A program made the translations under genes and the position numbers. The notes under the pieces were generated by a model. The model worked only from the letters and a program-made list of their open reading frames with translations, was not told the origin of the DNA and made no database searches. A DNA stretch of 64,000 bases from Vogesella margarita (lineage in GTDB: Bacteria; Pseudomonadota; Gammaproteobacteria; Burkholderiales; Chromobacteriaceae): assembly GCF_028548475.1 (NCBI RefSeq), contig NZ_JAQQLE010000004.1, positions 1 through 64,000 of the forward strand, in the 5' to 3' direction. Below are positions 55,425 to 63,702 of this stretch, in pieces; within the stretch, counting starts at the first letter, position 1; each line of letters begins with the position of its first letter.

Positions 55425-56795
55425 TCAGGCACGGCGCCAGGTGGTGGTGCCGGCGCTGTCTTCCAGCACGATGCCGGCAGCGGTCAGCTCGTCGCGAATG
55501 CGGTCGGACTCGGCCCAGTTCTTGGCGGCGCGTGCATTCTTGCGCGCCTGGATCAGCGCCTCGATCTGTTCTGCCGACAGGCCGTCGCCGGCCTCGCCCT
55601 GCAGGAAGGCTTCCGGATCGCGCTGCAACAGGCCCAGCACACCGGCCAGGTCCTTCAGCAGGCGTGCCTGCTGCACGTCGCGGCTCTTGTTGACTTCGCC
55701 GGCCAGCTCGAACAGCACGGAAATCGCCTCGGAGGTGCCGAAGTCGTCGTCCATCGCCGCCTTGAAACGCGCCGCGTAGGCGTTGTTCCAGTCGATGCCG
55801 CCGGAAGCCGGCAGCTCCAGACCGCGCAAGGCGGTGTAGAGACGGGTCAGGCCTTGCTTGGCGTCGTTCAGGATGCCGTCGGTGAAGTTGACCGGGCTGC
55901 GGTAGTGGCTACGCACGATAAAGAAGCGGATCACCTCGCCATCGAAATGGCCGAGCACGTCGCGGATGGTGAAGAAGTTGCCCAGGCTCTTGGACATTTT
56001 CTCGCCGTCGACGTTGATGAAGCCGTTGTGCATCCAATAGTTCACGTACTGCTGGCCGTGCGCGCCTTCGCTCTGCGCGATTTCGTTCTCGTGGTGCGGG
56101 AACTGCAGGTCCTCGCCGCCGCCGTGGATGTCGAAATGCTCGCCCAGGTGGTGGCAGCTCATCGCCGAGCACTCGATATGCCAGCCCGGACGGCCGGCGC
56201 CCCAAGGGCTTTGCCACTGCGGCTCGCCCGGCTTGGCCGCTTTCCACAGCACGAAGTCGTGCGCGTCGCGCTTGTTCGGGTCCACCTCGACGCGCTCGCC
56301 GGCGCGCAGGTTGTCCAGCGTCTTGCCGGACAGCTTGCCGTAGCCGTCGAACTCGCGCACCGCGTAGTACACGTCGCCGTTGGCCGCCGGATAAGCCTTG
56401 CCGCGGGAGATCAGCTTGCTGATGATGTCCTGCATGCCGCCGATGTGGGCGGTGGCGCGCGGCTCGAAGGTTGGCCGCAACAGGCCCAGCGCCTCGGTGT
56501 CGGCGTGCATGTCGGCGATGGTTTCTTCCACCAGCGCCTCGGCGCTGATGCCGCGCTCGGCGGCGCGCTTGATGATCTTGTCGTCGATGTCGGTGATGTT
56601 GCGCACGTAGGTGACGTCGTAACCGGAGGCGGCGAACCAGCGGTAGATCACGTCGAACGCGGTCAGCATGCGCGCATGGCCGATGTGGCACAGATCGTAG
56701 ACAGTCATGCCACACACATACATCTTTACCTTGCCGGGTTCGATCGGGTTGAATGCTTCTTTTTGGCGGGTCAGTGTGTTGTAAAGATTAAGCAT
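55425..56795 (-). CDS. cysS: Cysteinyl-tRNA synthetase CysS
   Basis: 456 residues, class I synthetase. Zinc ligand Cys28 in [13 protein letters not shown] motif in LCHIGHARM (~36-43), [12 protein letters not shown] with further zinc ligands, and KMSKSLGN (~265-272). It charges tRNA-Cys. The ATG at 56795 begins [13 protein letters not shown] as in the family. A copy of the dispersed repeat (56467-56480) is inside the coding region; in the gene frame it reads LRPTF. Single gene, with 162 bases to the divergent ABC gene. Confidence 0.97.
   Translation of the reverse strand: MLNLYNTLTRQKEAFNPIEPGKVKMYVCGMTVYDLCHIGHARMLTAFDVIYRWFAASGYDVTYVRNITDIDDKIIKRAAERGISAEALVEETIADMHADTEALGLLRPTFEPRATAHIGGMQDIISKLISRGKAYPAANGDVYYAVREFDGYGKLSGKTLDNLRAGERVEVDPNKRDAHDFVLWKAAKPGEPQWQSPWGAGRPGWHIECSAMSCHHLGEHFDIHGGGEDLQFPHHENEIAQSEGAHGQQYVNYWMHNGFINVDGEKMSKSLGNFFTIRDVLGHFDGEVIRFFIVRSHYRSPVNFTDGILNDAKQGLTRLYTALRGLELPASGGIDWNNAYAARFKAAMDDDFGTSEAISVLFELAGEVNKSRDVQQARLLKDLAGVLGLLQRDPEAFLQGEAGDGLSAEQIEALIQARKNARAAKNWAESDRIRDELTAAGIVLEDSAGTTTWRRA
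56467..56480 (-). repeat. Dispersed repeat copy inside cysS
   Basis: The plus strand reads AAGGTTGGCCGCAA. On the gene strand TTGCGGCCAACCTT encodes LRPTF, a third reading frame compared with the argE and radical SAM copies. Confidence 0.8.
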
Positions 56796-56957
56796 GACTG
56801 GATGAGCCTGTGCAGTTGGTTATTGGTGAACCGCTATTGTAGCAAAGCTGTCAATCACCCCGCAGCGGAGTTTGCCGCTGCCCCGCCCGCGCAAAAAACG
56901 CTATGCTGGCGGCCATATCCAAACGGATTTTGCATTACCGCACCATAAGGAGAACCG

Positions 56958-58751
56958 ATGAACTGGAGTCAGGAACTGCTGCAAAGCGCCATCTGGCTGG
57001 GCGAGGCCACCGCCATCACGCTCGTGGCATCACTGTTGCTGGGGATCGCGCTGGCGCGCACCACGGTGTGGGGACGCCAGTTCTGGCGGCTGGCGGCACC
57101 GTTTTTCACCCCGCGCGTCAGCGGCTGGCGACCGTTGCTGAGCCTGGGCTCCATCCTGCTGATCACGCTGGCCGGGGTACGCGTCAACGTGCTGTTCTCG
57201 CGCTGGTACAACGATATGTACAGCGCGCTGCAACAGCTGAACGTGAAGCTGTTCTGGGCCTCGATGCTGATCTTCGGGGTGCTGGCGGCGGTACACGTCG
57301 GCCGCTCGCTGCTGGAGTACTACCTGCGCCAGGTCTTTGCCATTCACTGGCGGGAGTCGCTCAACGAGTACTTCCTCGGCAAGTGGCTGGACAAGCAGGG
57401 CTACTACCGCAGCCAGCATCTGGCCAAGCCGGCGGATAACCCGGACCAGCGTATCCAGCAGGACATCAGCAGCTTTGTCGGCTCCTCGCTGTCGCTGGCG
57501 ATGGGGGTGATCGACGCGCTGGTGTCCACCTTCGAATTCACGCTGATCCTGTGGGGGCTGTCCGGCATGTTCGCGCTGTTCGGCGTCGAGATCCCGCGCG
57601 GGCTGGTGTTCATGGTCTACATCTACGTGATCGTCGCCACGGTGCTCGCGTTCCGCATCGGCAAGCCGCTGATCCGGCTCAACTTCCTCAACGAAAAATT
57701 CGGTGCCGACTACCGTTACGCACTGGTGCGGCTGCGCGAGTACGGCGAGAACATCGCCTTCTACCGCGGTGAGAAGGTCGAAGGCACCACCCTGCGCCTG
57801 CGCTTCCGCCAGGTGATCGGCAACGCCTGGGACATCGTGCACCGGACGCTGAAGCTGTCCGGCTTCAACCTGATCGTCAGCCAGACCGGGGTGATTTTCC
57901 CTTTCATCCTGCAGGCGCCGCGCTTCTTCTCCAAGCAGATCACGCTCGGCGACATGGTGCAGACCTCGCAGGCCTTCGGCCAGCTGCAGAGCAACCTGTC
58001 CTTCTTCCGCAGCGCCTACGACGAGTTCGCCGGCTTCAAGGCGGTGCTGGATCGTCTGACCGGCTTCATCGACGCCATCCACAGCGCCGACCAGCTGCCA
58101 ACACCGCAGCTGACACCGCAGAACGAGGGCCTCAGCGTGTGGCAGCTGACGATCCGCACCCCGGACGGCAAGCCGCTGCTGGCCGAGCTCGGCTTCAGCC
58201 TTGGCGCCGGCCAGGCGCTGCTGATCCGCGGCCCGTCAGGCAGCGGCAAGACCACGCTGCTGCGCGCCATCGCCGGGCTGTGGCCGCACTGTGACGGCCA
58301 CATCCAGCGCCCGCCGCAAAGCGAGGTACTGTTCCTGTCGCAGCGCCCCTACCTGCCGCTGGGCAGCCTGCGCGCGGCGCTGCACTACCCGCATCCGGCC
58401 TCGGCCAATACCGAGCGCGCGGCGGAAGTGCTGCGCTCGGTGCAGCTGGGCCACCTGATCGACAAGCTGGACGAGGAAGCCGACTGGGGCCGCATCCTGT
58501 CGCTGGGCGAGCAGCAGCGCCTGGGCTTCGGCCGCCTGCTGCTGGCGGCGCCGAAGGTAATCTTCCTCGACGAGGCGACCTCGGCGATGGACGAAGGGCT
58601 GGAGGAGGCGCTGTACCACCTGCTGCGCACTCGCCTGCCGCACGCCACGCTGGTCAGCGTCGGCCACCGCAGTACGCTGCTGATCCACCACCAGTTCACG
58701 CTGACGCTGCGCAGCGGCGGCGAGTGGAAGCTGGAGTCGCTGAGCGAATAA
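56958..58751 (+). CDS. SbmA/YddA-type ABC transporter (fused membrane and ATPase domains)
   Basis: 597 residues. The N-terminal ~340 residues with about 6 helices match the SbmA/BacA membrane domain (RVNVLFSRWYNDMYSALQQLN, HWRESLNEYFLGKWL, NPDQRIQQDI). The C-terminal ABC ATPase has Walker A GPSGSGKTT, signature LSLGEQQRLGFGR, Walker B VIFLDEATSAMDE. The family (YddA, Rv1819c, human ABCD) moves peptides, cobalamin or long acyl chains; the cargo here is unknown. AAGGAG precedes the ATG. Single gene, divergent from cysS. Confidence 0.9.
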   Translation: MNWSQELLQSAIWLGEATAITLVASLLLGIALARTTVWGRQFWRLAAPFFTPRVSGWRPLLSLGSILLITLAGVRVNVLFSRWYNDMYSALQQLNVKLFWASMLIFGVLAAVHVGRSLLEYYLRQVFAIHWRESLNEYFLGKWLDKQGYYRSQHLAKPADNPDQRIQQDISSFVGSSLSLAMGVIDALVSTFEFTLILWGLSGMFALFGVEIPRGLVFMVYIYVIVATVLAFRIGKPLIRLNFLNEKFGADYRYALVRLREYGENIAFYRGEKVEGTTLRLRFRQVIGNAWDIVHRTLKLSGFNLIVSQTGVIFPFILQAPRFFSKQITLGDMVQTSQAFGQLQSNLSFFRSAYDEFAGFKAVLDRLTGFIDAIHSADQLPTPQLTPQNEGLSVWQLTIRTPDGKPLLAELGFSLGAGQALLIRGPSGSGKTTLLRAIAGLWPHCDGHIQRPPQSEVLFLSQRPYLPLGSLRAALHYPHPASANTERAAEVLRSVQLGHLIDKLDEEADWGRILSLGEQQRLGFGRLLLAAPKVIFLDEATSAMDEGLEEALYHLLRTRLPHATLVSVGHRSTLLIHHQFTLTLRSGGEWKLESLSE

Positions 58752-58760
58752 GCCGGCACC

Positions 58761-58793
58761 AGGGTTGGCCGCAACGCGTTGCGGCCAACCTTG
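58761..58793. terminator. Inverted pair of the dispersed repeat after the ABC transporter gene
   Basis: AGGGTTGGCCGCAA and TTGCGGCCAACC(TTG)CCCT form a 12-bp core stem with loop CGCG, extended by outer AGGG/CCCT bases. Confidence 0.8.
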
Positions 58794-58844
58794 CCCTGTT
58801 CCAGCCGTGTACGGATAGCGGAAAAGTCCGACCCGACAGAATGC

Positions 58845-58881
58845 AAAAGGCCGCCGGCACCCATGGTGCGGCGGCCTTTTT
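58845..58881. terminator. Terminator of ridA
   Basis: AAAAGGCCGCC and GGCGGCCTTTTT form an 11-bp stem around an inner GCAC/GTGC hairpin; T-runs on both strands. It follows the ridA stop. Confidence 0.88.
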
Positions 58882-58915
58882 GCGCGGCGATCAGACTGCC
58901 GGCGCCATGCCGGTC

Positions 58916-59260
58916 TTAGCGGCTGGCGACGATGCGGATCTCGATCTTCCAGTCCGGATGGGCCAGTTTCGCCTGTACCGTGCAGCGCACCGGCGCATTG
59001 CCTTCCGCCACCCAGGCGTCCCACGCCTCGTTCATGGCGTCGAAATCGGCGAGATCGGTCAGGAAGATGGTGGCTTCCACGATCTTGCTCTTGTCGCTGT
59101 CCAGCTCGGCCAGCACGGTGTCGATCAGGCCCAGGGTCTCGGCGGTCTGCGCGCGGGCATCGCCCTGCCCGCTTTCCGGTACCTGCACGGTGTAGATCAG
59201 GCCGTTGACGACCACGGCCTCCGACATGCGCTTGCCTGGTTTGTGACGATACAGACTCAT
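58916..59260 (-). CDS. RidA/YjgF family enamine/imine deaminase
   Basis: 114 residues, slightly shorter than most RidA proteins (~128). NGLIYTVQVPESGQGDARAQTAETLGLIDTVLAELD is the trimer core, NAPVRCTVQAKLAHPDWKIEI holds the conserved Arg that binds the imine carboxylate. The family destroys reactive enamine/imine intermediates of amino acid metabolism; close relatives with other functions exist. The ATG at 59260 with GGGAG upstream is preferred over a 60-residue longer ORF. Single gene. Confidence 0.88.
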   Translation of the reverse strand: MSLYRHKPGKRMSEAVVVNGLIYTVQVPESGQGDARAQTAETLGLIDTVLAELDSDKSKIVEATIFLTDLADFDAMNEAWDAWVAEGNAPVRCTVQAKLAHPDWKIEIRIVASR

Positions 59261-59311
59261 TGCGACTCCCGAATAAACAGATAATGGACACTGGCGCCGT
59301 TCGGCGGCACC

Positions 59312-59341
59312 AAACAAAACGCCGGAGACTCGCTCCGGCGT
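59312..59341 (-). terminator. Terminator of the desaturase gene
   Basis: On the minus strand ACGCCGGAG and CTCCGGCGT form a 9-bp stem around CGAGT, then TTTGTTTG. Confidence 0.83.
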
Positions 59342-59361
59342 CGGGTCAGACAATAGCGGGT

Positions 59362-60543
59362 TCAGGCTACCGAGGCGCGGCGCAGGCTCAGCGAGAAACG
59401 CTGCAGCGATTCGATACCGCTGGCCTCGGCGCGGGCGCACCAGTCCTGCAGTTCCTTCAGCAGCTCGTCACGAGTCAGCGACGAGCGCTCCCACAGGCGC
59501 GACAGCTCCTGGCGCATCGAGTACACGGTATGCAGCACCTGGCTCTTTTCCAGCACCACAGCCAGCTGCTCGCGTTCCTGCGCCGGGGTGTCCTTGGCGT
59601 CCTGCTTCAGCCACACCTTCATCTTGCGTACCAGCTGCGGCGCCTTCAGTTCCGGCAGGTGCAGCTTTTCCACCTCGCTGCGGTACACGTCCTTCAGCTC
59701 GCGGGCGTAGCGCGCGGCCACCGCGTAGCGGTTGGCGATGATCGCCTGCAGGTGTTCCAGATCCAGCTGCTGGGCACGCTGCTCTTCCACCAGCCGCGGC
59801 GCGACCTTGCGCACCTTGGCGAGGCCGCAGATTTCCAGAATGCGGATGTACATCCAGCCGATGTCGAACTCGAACCACTTGTACGACAGCTTGGCCGAGG
59901 TACCGAAGGTGTGGTGGTTGTTGTGCAGCTCTTCGCCACCGATCAGGATGCCCCACGGCAGCACGTTGGTGGACGCGTCTTCGTTCTCGAAGTTGCGATA
60001 GCCCCAGAAGTGGCCGATGCCGTTGATCACGCCGGCGGCGAAGAACGGAATCCACGCCATCTGCACCGCCCAGATCGACAGGCCGGCCGCGCCGAACAGC
60101 AGCACGTCGATGGCCAGCATCAGCAGGATGCCCTTGCCGGTGTGCTTGGTATACAGATTGTGTTCCAGCCAGTCGTCAGGCGTGCCGTGGCCGAATTTTT
60201 CCATGATGCTGCGGTCCTTGCAGGCGGCGCGGTACAGTTCGGCGCCTTCCCACATGACTTTCTTGATGCCCAGCACTTGCGGGCTGTGCGGGTCTTCCGC
60301 CGTTTCGCAGCGTGCGTGGTGCTTGCGGTGAATCGCCGCCCATTCCTTGGTCACCTGGCCGGTAGTCAGCCACAGCCAGAAACGGAAAAAGTGGCTAGGA
60401 ATCGGGTGCAGGTCCAGGGCGCGGTGCGCTTGATGACGATGCAGGAAGATGGTCACCGACGCGATGGTGATGTGGGTCAGAACCAGCGCCACCACGATAT
60501 AACCCCACCAGGGCAGGTCGATCAGACCGTTAAGCCATTCCAT
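59362..60543 (-). CDS. Membrane fatty acid (acyl-CoA/phospholipid) desaturase
   Basis: 393 residues. The three His boxes of delta-9 type desaturases are present: HRHQAHR (~35-41), HRKHH (~72-76) and HNNHH (~206-210), with membrane helices between. They bind a di-iron centre that puts a double bond in an acyl chain with O2. The last ~130 residues (after KVRKVAPRLVEEQ) are an extra helical region absent from minimal desaturases; their look (SLTRDELLKELQDWCARAEASGIESL) recalls the C-terminus of ISL3-type transposases. Proteobacterial homologues often have this tail. Single gene. Confidence 0.9.
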   Translation of the reverse strand: MEWLNGLIDLPWWGYIVVALVLTHITIASVTIFLHRHQAHRALDLHPIPSHFFRFWLWLTTGQVTKEWAAIHRKHHARCETAEDPHSPQVLGIKKVMWEGAELYRAACKDRSIMEKFGHGTPDDWLEHNLYTKHTGKGILLMLAIDVLLFGAAGLSIWAVQMAWIPFFAAGVINGIGHFWGYRNFENEDASTNVLPWGILIGGEELHNNHHTFGTSAKLSYKWFEFDIGWMYIRILEICGLAKVRKVAPRLVEEQRAQQLDLEHLQAIIANRYAVAARYARELKDVYRSEVEKLHLPELKAPQLVRKMKVWLKQDAKDTPAQEREQLAVVLEKSQVLHTVYSMRQELSRLWERSSLTRDELLKELQDWCARAEASGIESLQRFSLSLRRASVA

Positions 60544-60701
60544 TCGTAGTCAAACCTCATTGTTTTAACAGAGATAACGCACCATTTTACACAATTCGCC
60601 GGCGTAAACGGCAAAAGAATCGACAGTCGCCAGCGTACCGATTCGTCACACCGGCGCGGCTATTGTAAGATACGCAGTCATTTCGTCACTCAGGCCGGAT
60701 C

Positions 60702-62282
60702 GTGAACGTCAACAAGCACGCTATCAAACTCACCGCCGCCGCTGTCGCCGGCACTTTTGCTTTCTATGGCGCTTTTTCCTACTGGGCCGGCATCAAGGCC
60801 GAGGAAACGCTGACAGAGCAACACCAGATGATTGCGGCGATGTCGGTGTTCAAGGTCAAGTCGCACCAGTACCAGCGCGGCTGGTTCTCGTCGCAGGAAA
60901 CCACCGAGCTGGAATTCAACCAGGAACTGCTCGGACCCTATATCGGCCTGCTGCCGGAGAACGTGCGCCCGCTGTTCCAGGGCATCATCCGCTACCACCA
61001 CGACGTGGCACACGGCCCGCTGCCAGGCCTGCTCAGCGGCCACTTCAGCCCCGGGCGCGCCCGCGTCGAAACCACCTTCGACATGAGCGAGGGCACGCGC
61101 AAGACACTGCAACGCTTCTTTGGCGACGCCGAGCCGATCACCGTGGTCAACCACCTCGGCCTCGCCGGCGGCGGCGAGCTGAGCGTGTCGGTGCCGAAAT
61201 TCGACTACGAGGAAACCCTGGCCGGCGTGAAGATGACCTGGCGCGGTTTCGACCTGCGCCTGAACTACGCCGACGGCTACAAGGAATACCAGGCCGAGTC
61301 GGTGTCACCCGGCTTCGTGCTGGAGGCCGGCCCCAAGGGCCGCTTCAGCTTTGACAACATCCGCTACCTGTCCGACGTGCGCCCGGGCAACACCGGCGTC
61401 AAGCTCGGCACCGGTGAGCTGTCGGTGGCCAATGTCCACCTGAAGTGGAACGAAAGCATTCCGTACAGCATCAAGCTCAACGAGCTGATCCACCTGGTCA
61501 GCCGCGTACGTGTCGGCGAGTTCATCAACCCGAGCGGCGAATTCCGCCCGTCGAACGTCGAACTGAAGAACCTGAAATACCAGATCGTCACCAGCGAGCA
61601 GGAAGAATTCATCAACACCCGCGGCAAGCTGGATTTCGACACCTTCAGCTACAACGACAGCGTGTACGGCCCGCTGAAGCTGGACATCTCCGCCAATCAC
61701 CTGCACGGCCCGACGCTGGTGAAGCTGGACCAGGCCTTCACGCGCATCCCGTTCGAGGAGAAGGACCCGACGCAGCTGCGCAAGCGCTACATCGAGGCGA
61801 TCACCAAGCAGGGCCTGCCGCTGCTGATCAACGATCCGAAGATCATGATCAACACCTTCTCGCTGCGCATGCCGACCGGCGAGGCCAAGCTTGACGGCCA
61901 GATCGCGCTGCAGGGGTTGCAGGAAAGCGACCTGAAGACGCCGCTGGAATTCATCAAGCGCTTCATCGCGCTGCTCAACATCGAGCTGCCGCGCCAGACG
62001 CTGGAAAACCTGGTGGTGGCGCAAGCGCGCAACCTGTTCACCGTCGACGCCAGCGCCGAAGAGCAGCCGGATCTCGGCGAAATCGACAACCTGGCCAAGA
62101 GCCTGCTCGACGCCCAGCTCAGCGAGTGGAAAAGCCAGAAGCTGATCTCGGAGCAAAACGGCCAGCTGGCCACCAAGATCGATTTCAAGAACGGCGCGCT
62201 GCTGGTCAACAGCACCCGCGTCGCCCTGCCGTGGGAAGAAGAGGAAGATCCGGCGCCGCCGGCCGCCTCGGCCGCCCAGTAA
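60702..62282 (+). CDS. DUF945 (YdgA-like) family protein
   Basis: 526 residues. An N-terminal membrane anchor or signal segment (KLTAAAVAGTFAFYGAFSYWAG, ~9-30) is followed by a long periplasmic region of mixed alpha/beta with YQRGWFSSQETTELEF and HGPLPGLLSG, the marks of the DUF945 family. Function unknown; YdgA of E. coli is linked to the cell envelope. The start is GTG at 60702 (no ATG fits the family N-terminus). The C-terminus ends in EEEEDPAPPAASAAQ, a charged tail. Divergent from the desaturase gene. The third MITE-like copy starts at its stop. Confidence 0.82.
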   Translation: MNVNKHAIKLTAAAVAGTFAFYGAFSYWAGIKAEETLTEQHQMIAAMSVFKVKSHQYQRGWFSSQETTELEFNQELLGPYIGLLPENVRPLFQGIIRYHHDVAHGPLPGLLSGHFSPGRARVETTFDMSEGTRKTLQRFFGDAEPITVVNHLGLAGGGELSVSVPKFDYEETLAGVKMTWRGFDLRLNYADGYKEYQAESVSPGFVLEAGPKGRFSFDNIRYLSDVRPGNTGVKLGTGELSVANVHLKWNESIPYSIKLNELIHLVSRVRVGEFINPSGEFRPSNVELKNLKYQIVTSEQEEFINTRGKLDFDTFSYNDSVYGPLKLDISANHLHGPTLVKLDQAFTRIPFEEKDPTQLRKRYIEAITKQGLPLLINDPKIMINTFSLRMPTGEAKLDGQIALQGLQESDLKTPLEFIKRFIALLNIELPRQTLENLVVAQARNLFTVDASAEEQPDLGEIDNLAKSLLDAQLSEWKSQKLISEQNGQLATKIDFKNGALLVNSTRVALPWEEEEDPAPPAASAAQ

Positions 62283-62433
62283 GAGCCTGTTCAAAGTCTC
62301 GCGAGCAAGAGCGAGACAAGGCGAAAGCGCCTGAGGAAGCGGCGTTTAGCTGGATATAACCAGCATGCAGAAGGCGCTTTTAACGCCGTATCGCCCCATT
62401 GAGATCAGTCGCAGCAGACATTGAACAGGTTCT
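62282..62433. repeat. MITE-like palindromic element, copy 3
   Basis: 152 bp from AGAGCCTGTTCA to TGAACAGGTTCT (one mismatch). Inner stems: AAAGCGCCT (62324-62332) with AGGCGCTTT (62372-62380), and AGCTGG...CCAGC around ATATAA (62348-62364). These stems differ in sequence from copies 1 and 2 but still pair. The left end overlaps the TAA of the DUF945 gene. Apart from the terminator that follows, the ~300-base gap to the next gene holds nothing else I can name. Confidence 0.85.
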
Positions 62434-62443
62434 AAGGCCTGCG

Positions 62444-62470
62444 GCCCCGTATCACGACACGGGGCTTTTT
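62444..62470 (+). terminator. Rho-independent terminator after copy 3
   Basis: GCCCCGT and ACGGGGC form a 7-bp stem around ATCACGAC, then five Ts. It probably terminates the DUF945 transcript after the repeat. Confidence 0.8.
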
Positions 62471-62588
62471 CTTGCCCGCCGCCCCGTCATGCCATGCCCT
62501 TAAAACGGCAGCAAGCACGCAATGAATCCCGCCGGCAGCCCCCCTTGAACTAGGCTGAAAGCAGAAACCCACCGGAAGACCGTACACC

Positions 62589-63626
62589 ATGAGCCTGCCC
62601 CTGAATGTCGCCCTGATCGGTTACGGCTACGCCGGCCGCACCATCCACGCCCCGTTGCTGCGCGCCTGTCCGCAGCTGTGCCTGCATACCATCGTCAGCA
62701 GCAAGGGCGAACAACTACTGCACGAACATCCGGACAGCCGCGTACTCAGCGACGTGGCGCTGGTGCTGGCCGATCCGGACATCGACCTGGTGGTGATCGC
62801 CAGCCCCAACGACAGCCACTTTCCGCTGGCGGCGGCGGCGCTGGCGGCCGGCAAACACGTGGTGGTCGACAAGCCATTCACGCTGACCTCGGCCGAGGCA
62901 CAGGAGCTGCAGGTGCTGGCCGGCGTGTACCGGCGCCAGCTGTCGGCCTTTCACAACCGGCGCTGGGATGCCGACTTCCTCACCGTGCGCCAGCTGCTGC
63001 AGGACGGCACGCTGGGCGACATCGCGCTGTTCGAGTCGCGCTTCGAGCGCTACCGGCCGCAAGTGCAGGCGCGCTGGCGCGAATCCGCCGGCGCCGGCGG
63101 CGGGCTGTGGTTCGATCTGGGCCCGCACCTGCTGGACCAGACGCTGCAGCTGTTCGGCCGGCCGCGCACCATCCACGCCGACTTCGCCGCGCAACGCTGC
63201 GGCGCCGTCGCCACCGACTACTTCCACGTTCAGCTGCACTACGGCCGGCTGCGGGTGCGGCTGTCGGCCAGCAGCCTGATCAGCGGCGGCGTGCCGCGTT
63301 TCGCGGTGCACGGCACGCTGGGCAGCTACGTGAAGTACGGGCTGGACACCCAGGAAGCGGCGCTGAAGCGCGGCGAGGCGCCGGGCTGCGCCGGCTGGGG
63401 CGAGGACCCGCTGCACGGCCTGCACTACTGGCAACAGGATGGCGAGGAGCACGGCGACGTGGTGCCGACCGTAAACGGCGACTACCGCCACTACTACAGT
63501 GCAGTGGCGGCGGCGATCCGCGGTGAAGGCGCCAACCCGGTGCCGGCGGACGACGCGATCACGGTGATGCAGCTGATCGAGCTGGGACTGGACAGCGCCC
63601 GCAACGGCCGCGAGCTGCTGGTATAA
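62589..63626 (+). CDS. Gfo/Idh/MocA family NAD(P)-dependent oxidoreductase
   Basis: 345 residues. The Rossmann motif is GYGYAGRTIH at ~11-20, and DKPFTLTSAEA (~94) is the family's EKP-like dinucleotide contact. The C-terminal half holds the substrate domain with FHNRRWDADF and WFDLGPHLLDQTLQLFG (His in the usual catalytic area). It resembles the E. coli YdgJ/YhhX group, whose substrates (sugar-like or inositol-like) are not settled. No sugar operon surrounds it. It converges on the regulator gene through a strong inverted repeat. Confidence 0.9.
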   Translation: MSLPLNVALIGYGYAGRTIHAPLLRACPQLCLHTIVSSKGEQLLHEHPDSRVLSDVALVLADPDIDLVVIASPNDSHFPLAAAALAAGKHVVVDKPFTLTSAEAQELQVLAGVYRRQLSAFHNRRWDADFLTVRQLLQDGTLGDIALFESRFERYRPQVQARWRESAGAGGGLWFDLGPHLLDQTLQLFGRPRTIHADFAAQRCGAVATDYFHVQLHYGRLRVRLSASSLISGGVPRFAVHGTLGSYVKYGLDTQEAALKRGEAPGCAGWGEDPLHGLHYWQQDGEEHGDVVPTVNGDYRHYYSAVAAAIRGEGANPVPADDAITVMQLIELGLDSARNGRELLV

Positions 63627-63637
63627 GACCACGCTGC

Positions 63638-63685
63638 AAAACGCTTGCGGCCAACCTTGATACCAAGGTTGGCCGCAGGCGTTTT
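63638..63685. terminator. Inverted pair of the dispersed repeat, bidirectional terminator
   Basis: AAAACGC-TTGCGGCCAACCTTG pairs with CAAGGTTGGCCGCA-GGCGTTTT around a loop of 4 bases (ATAC), one unpaired or mismatched position, with A- and T-runs at the ends. It lies between two convergent genes. Confidence 0.88.
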
Positions 63686-63702
63686 GTCCTGACGCAGACG
63701 CG

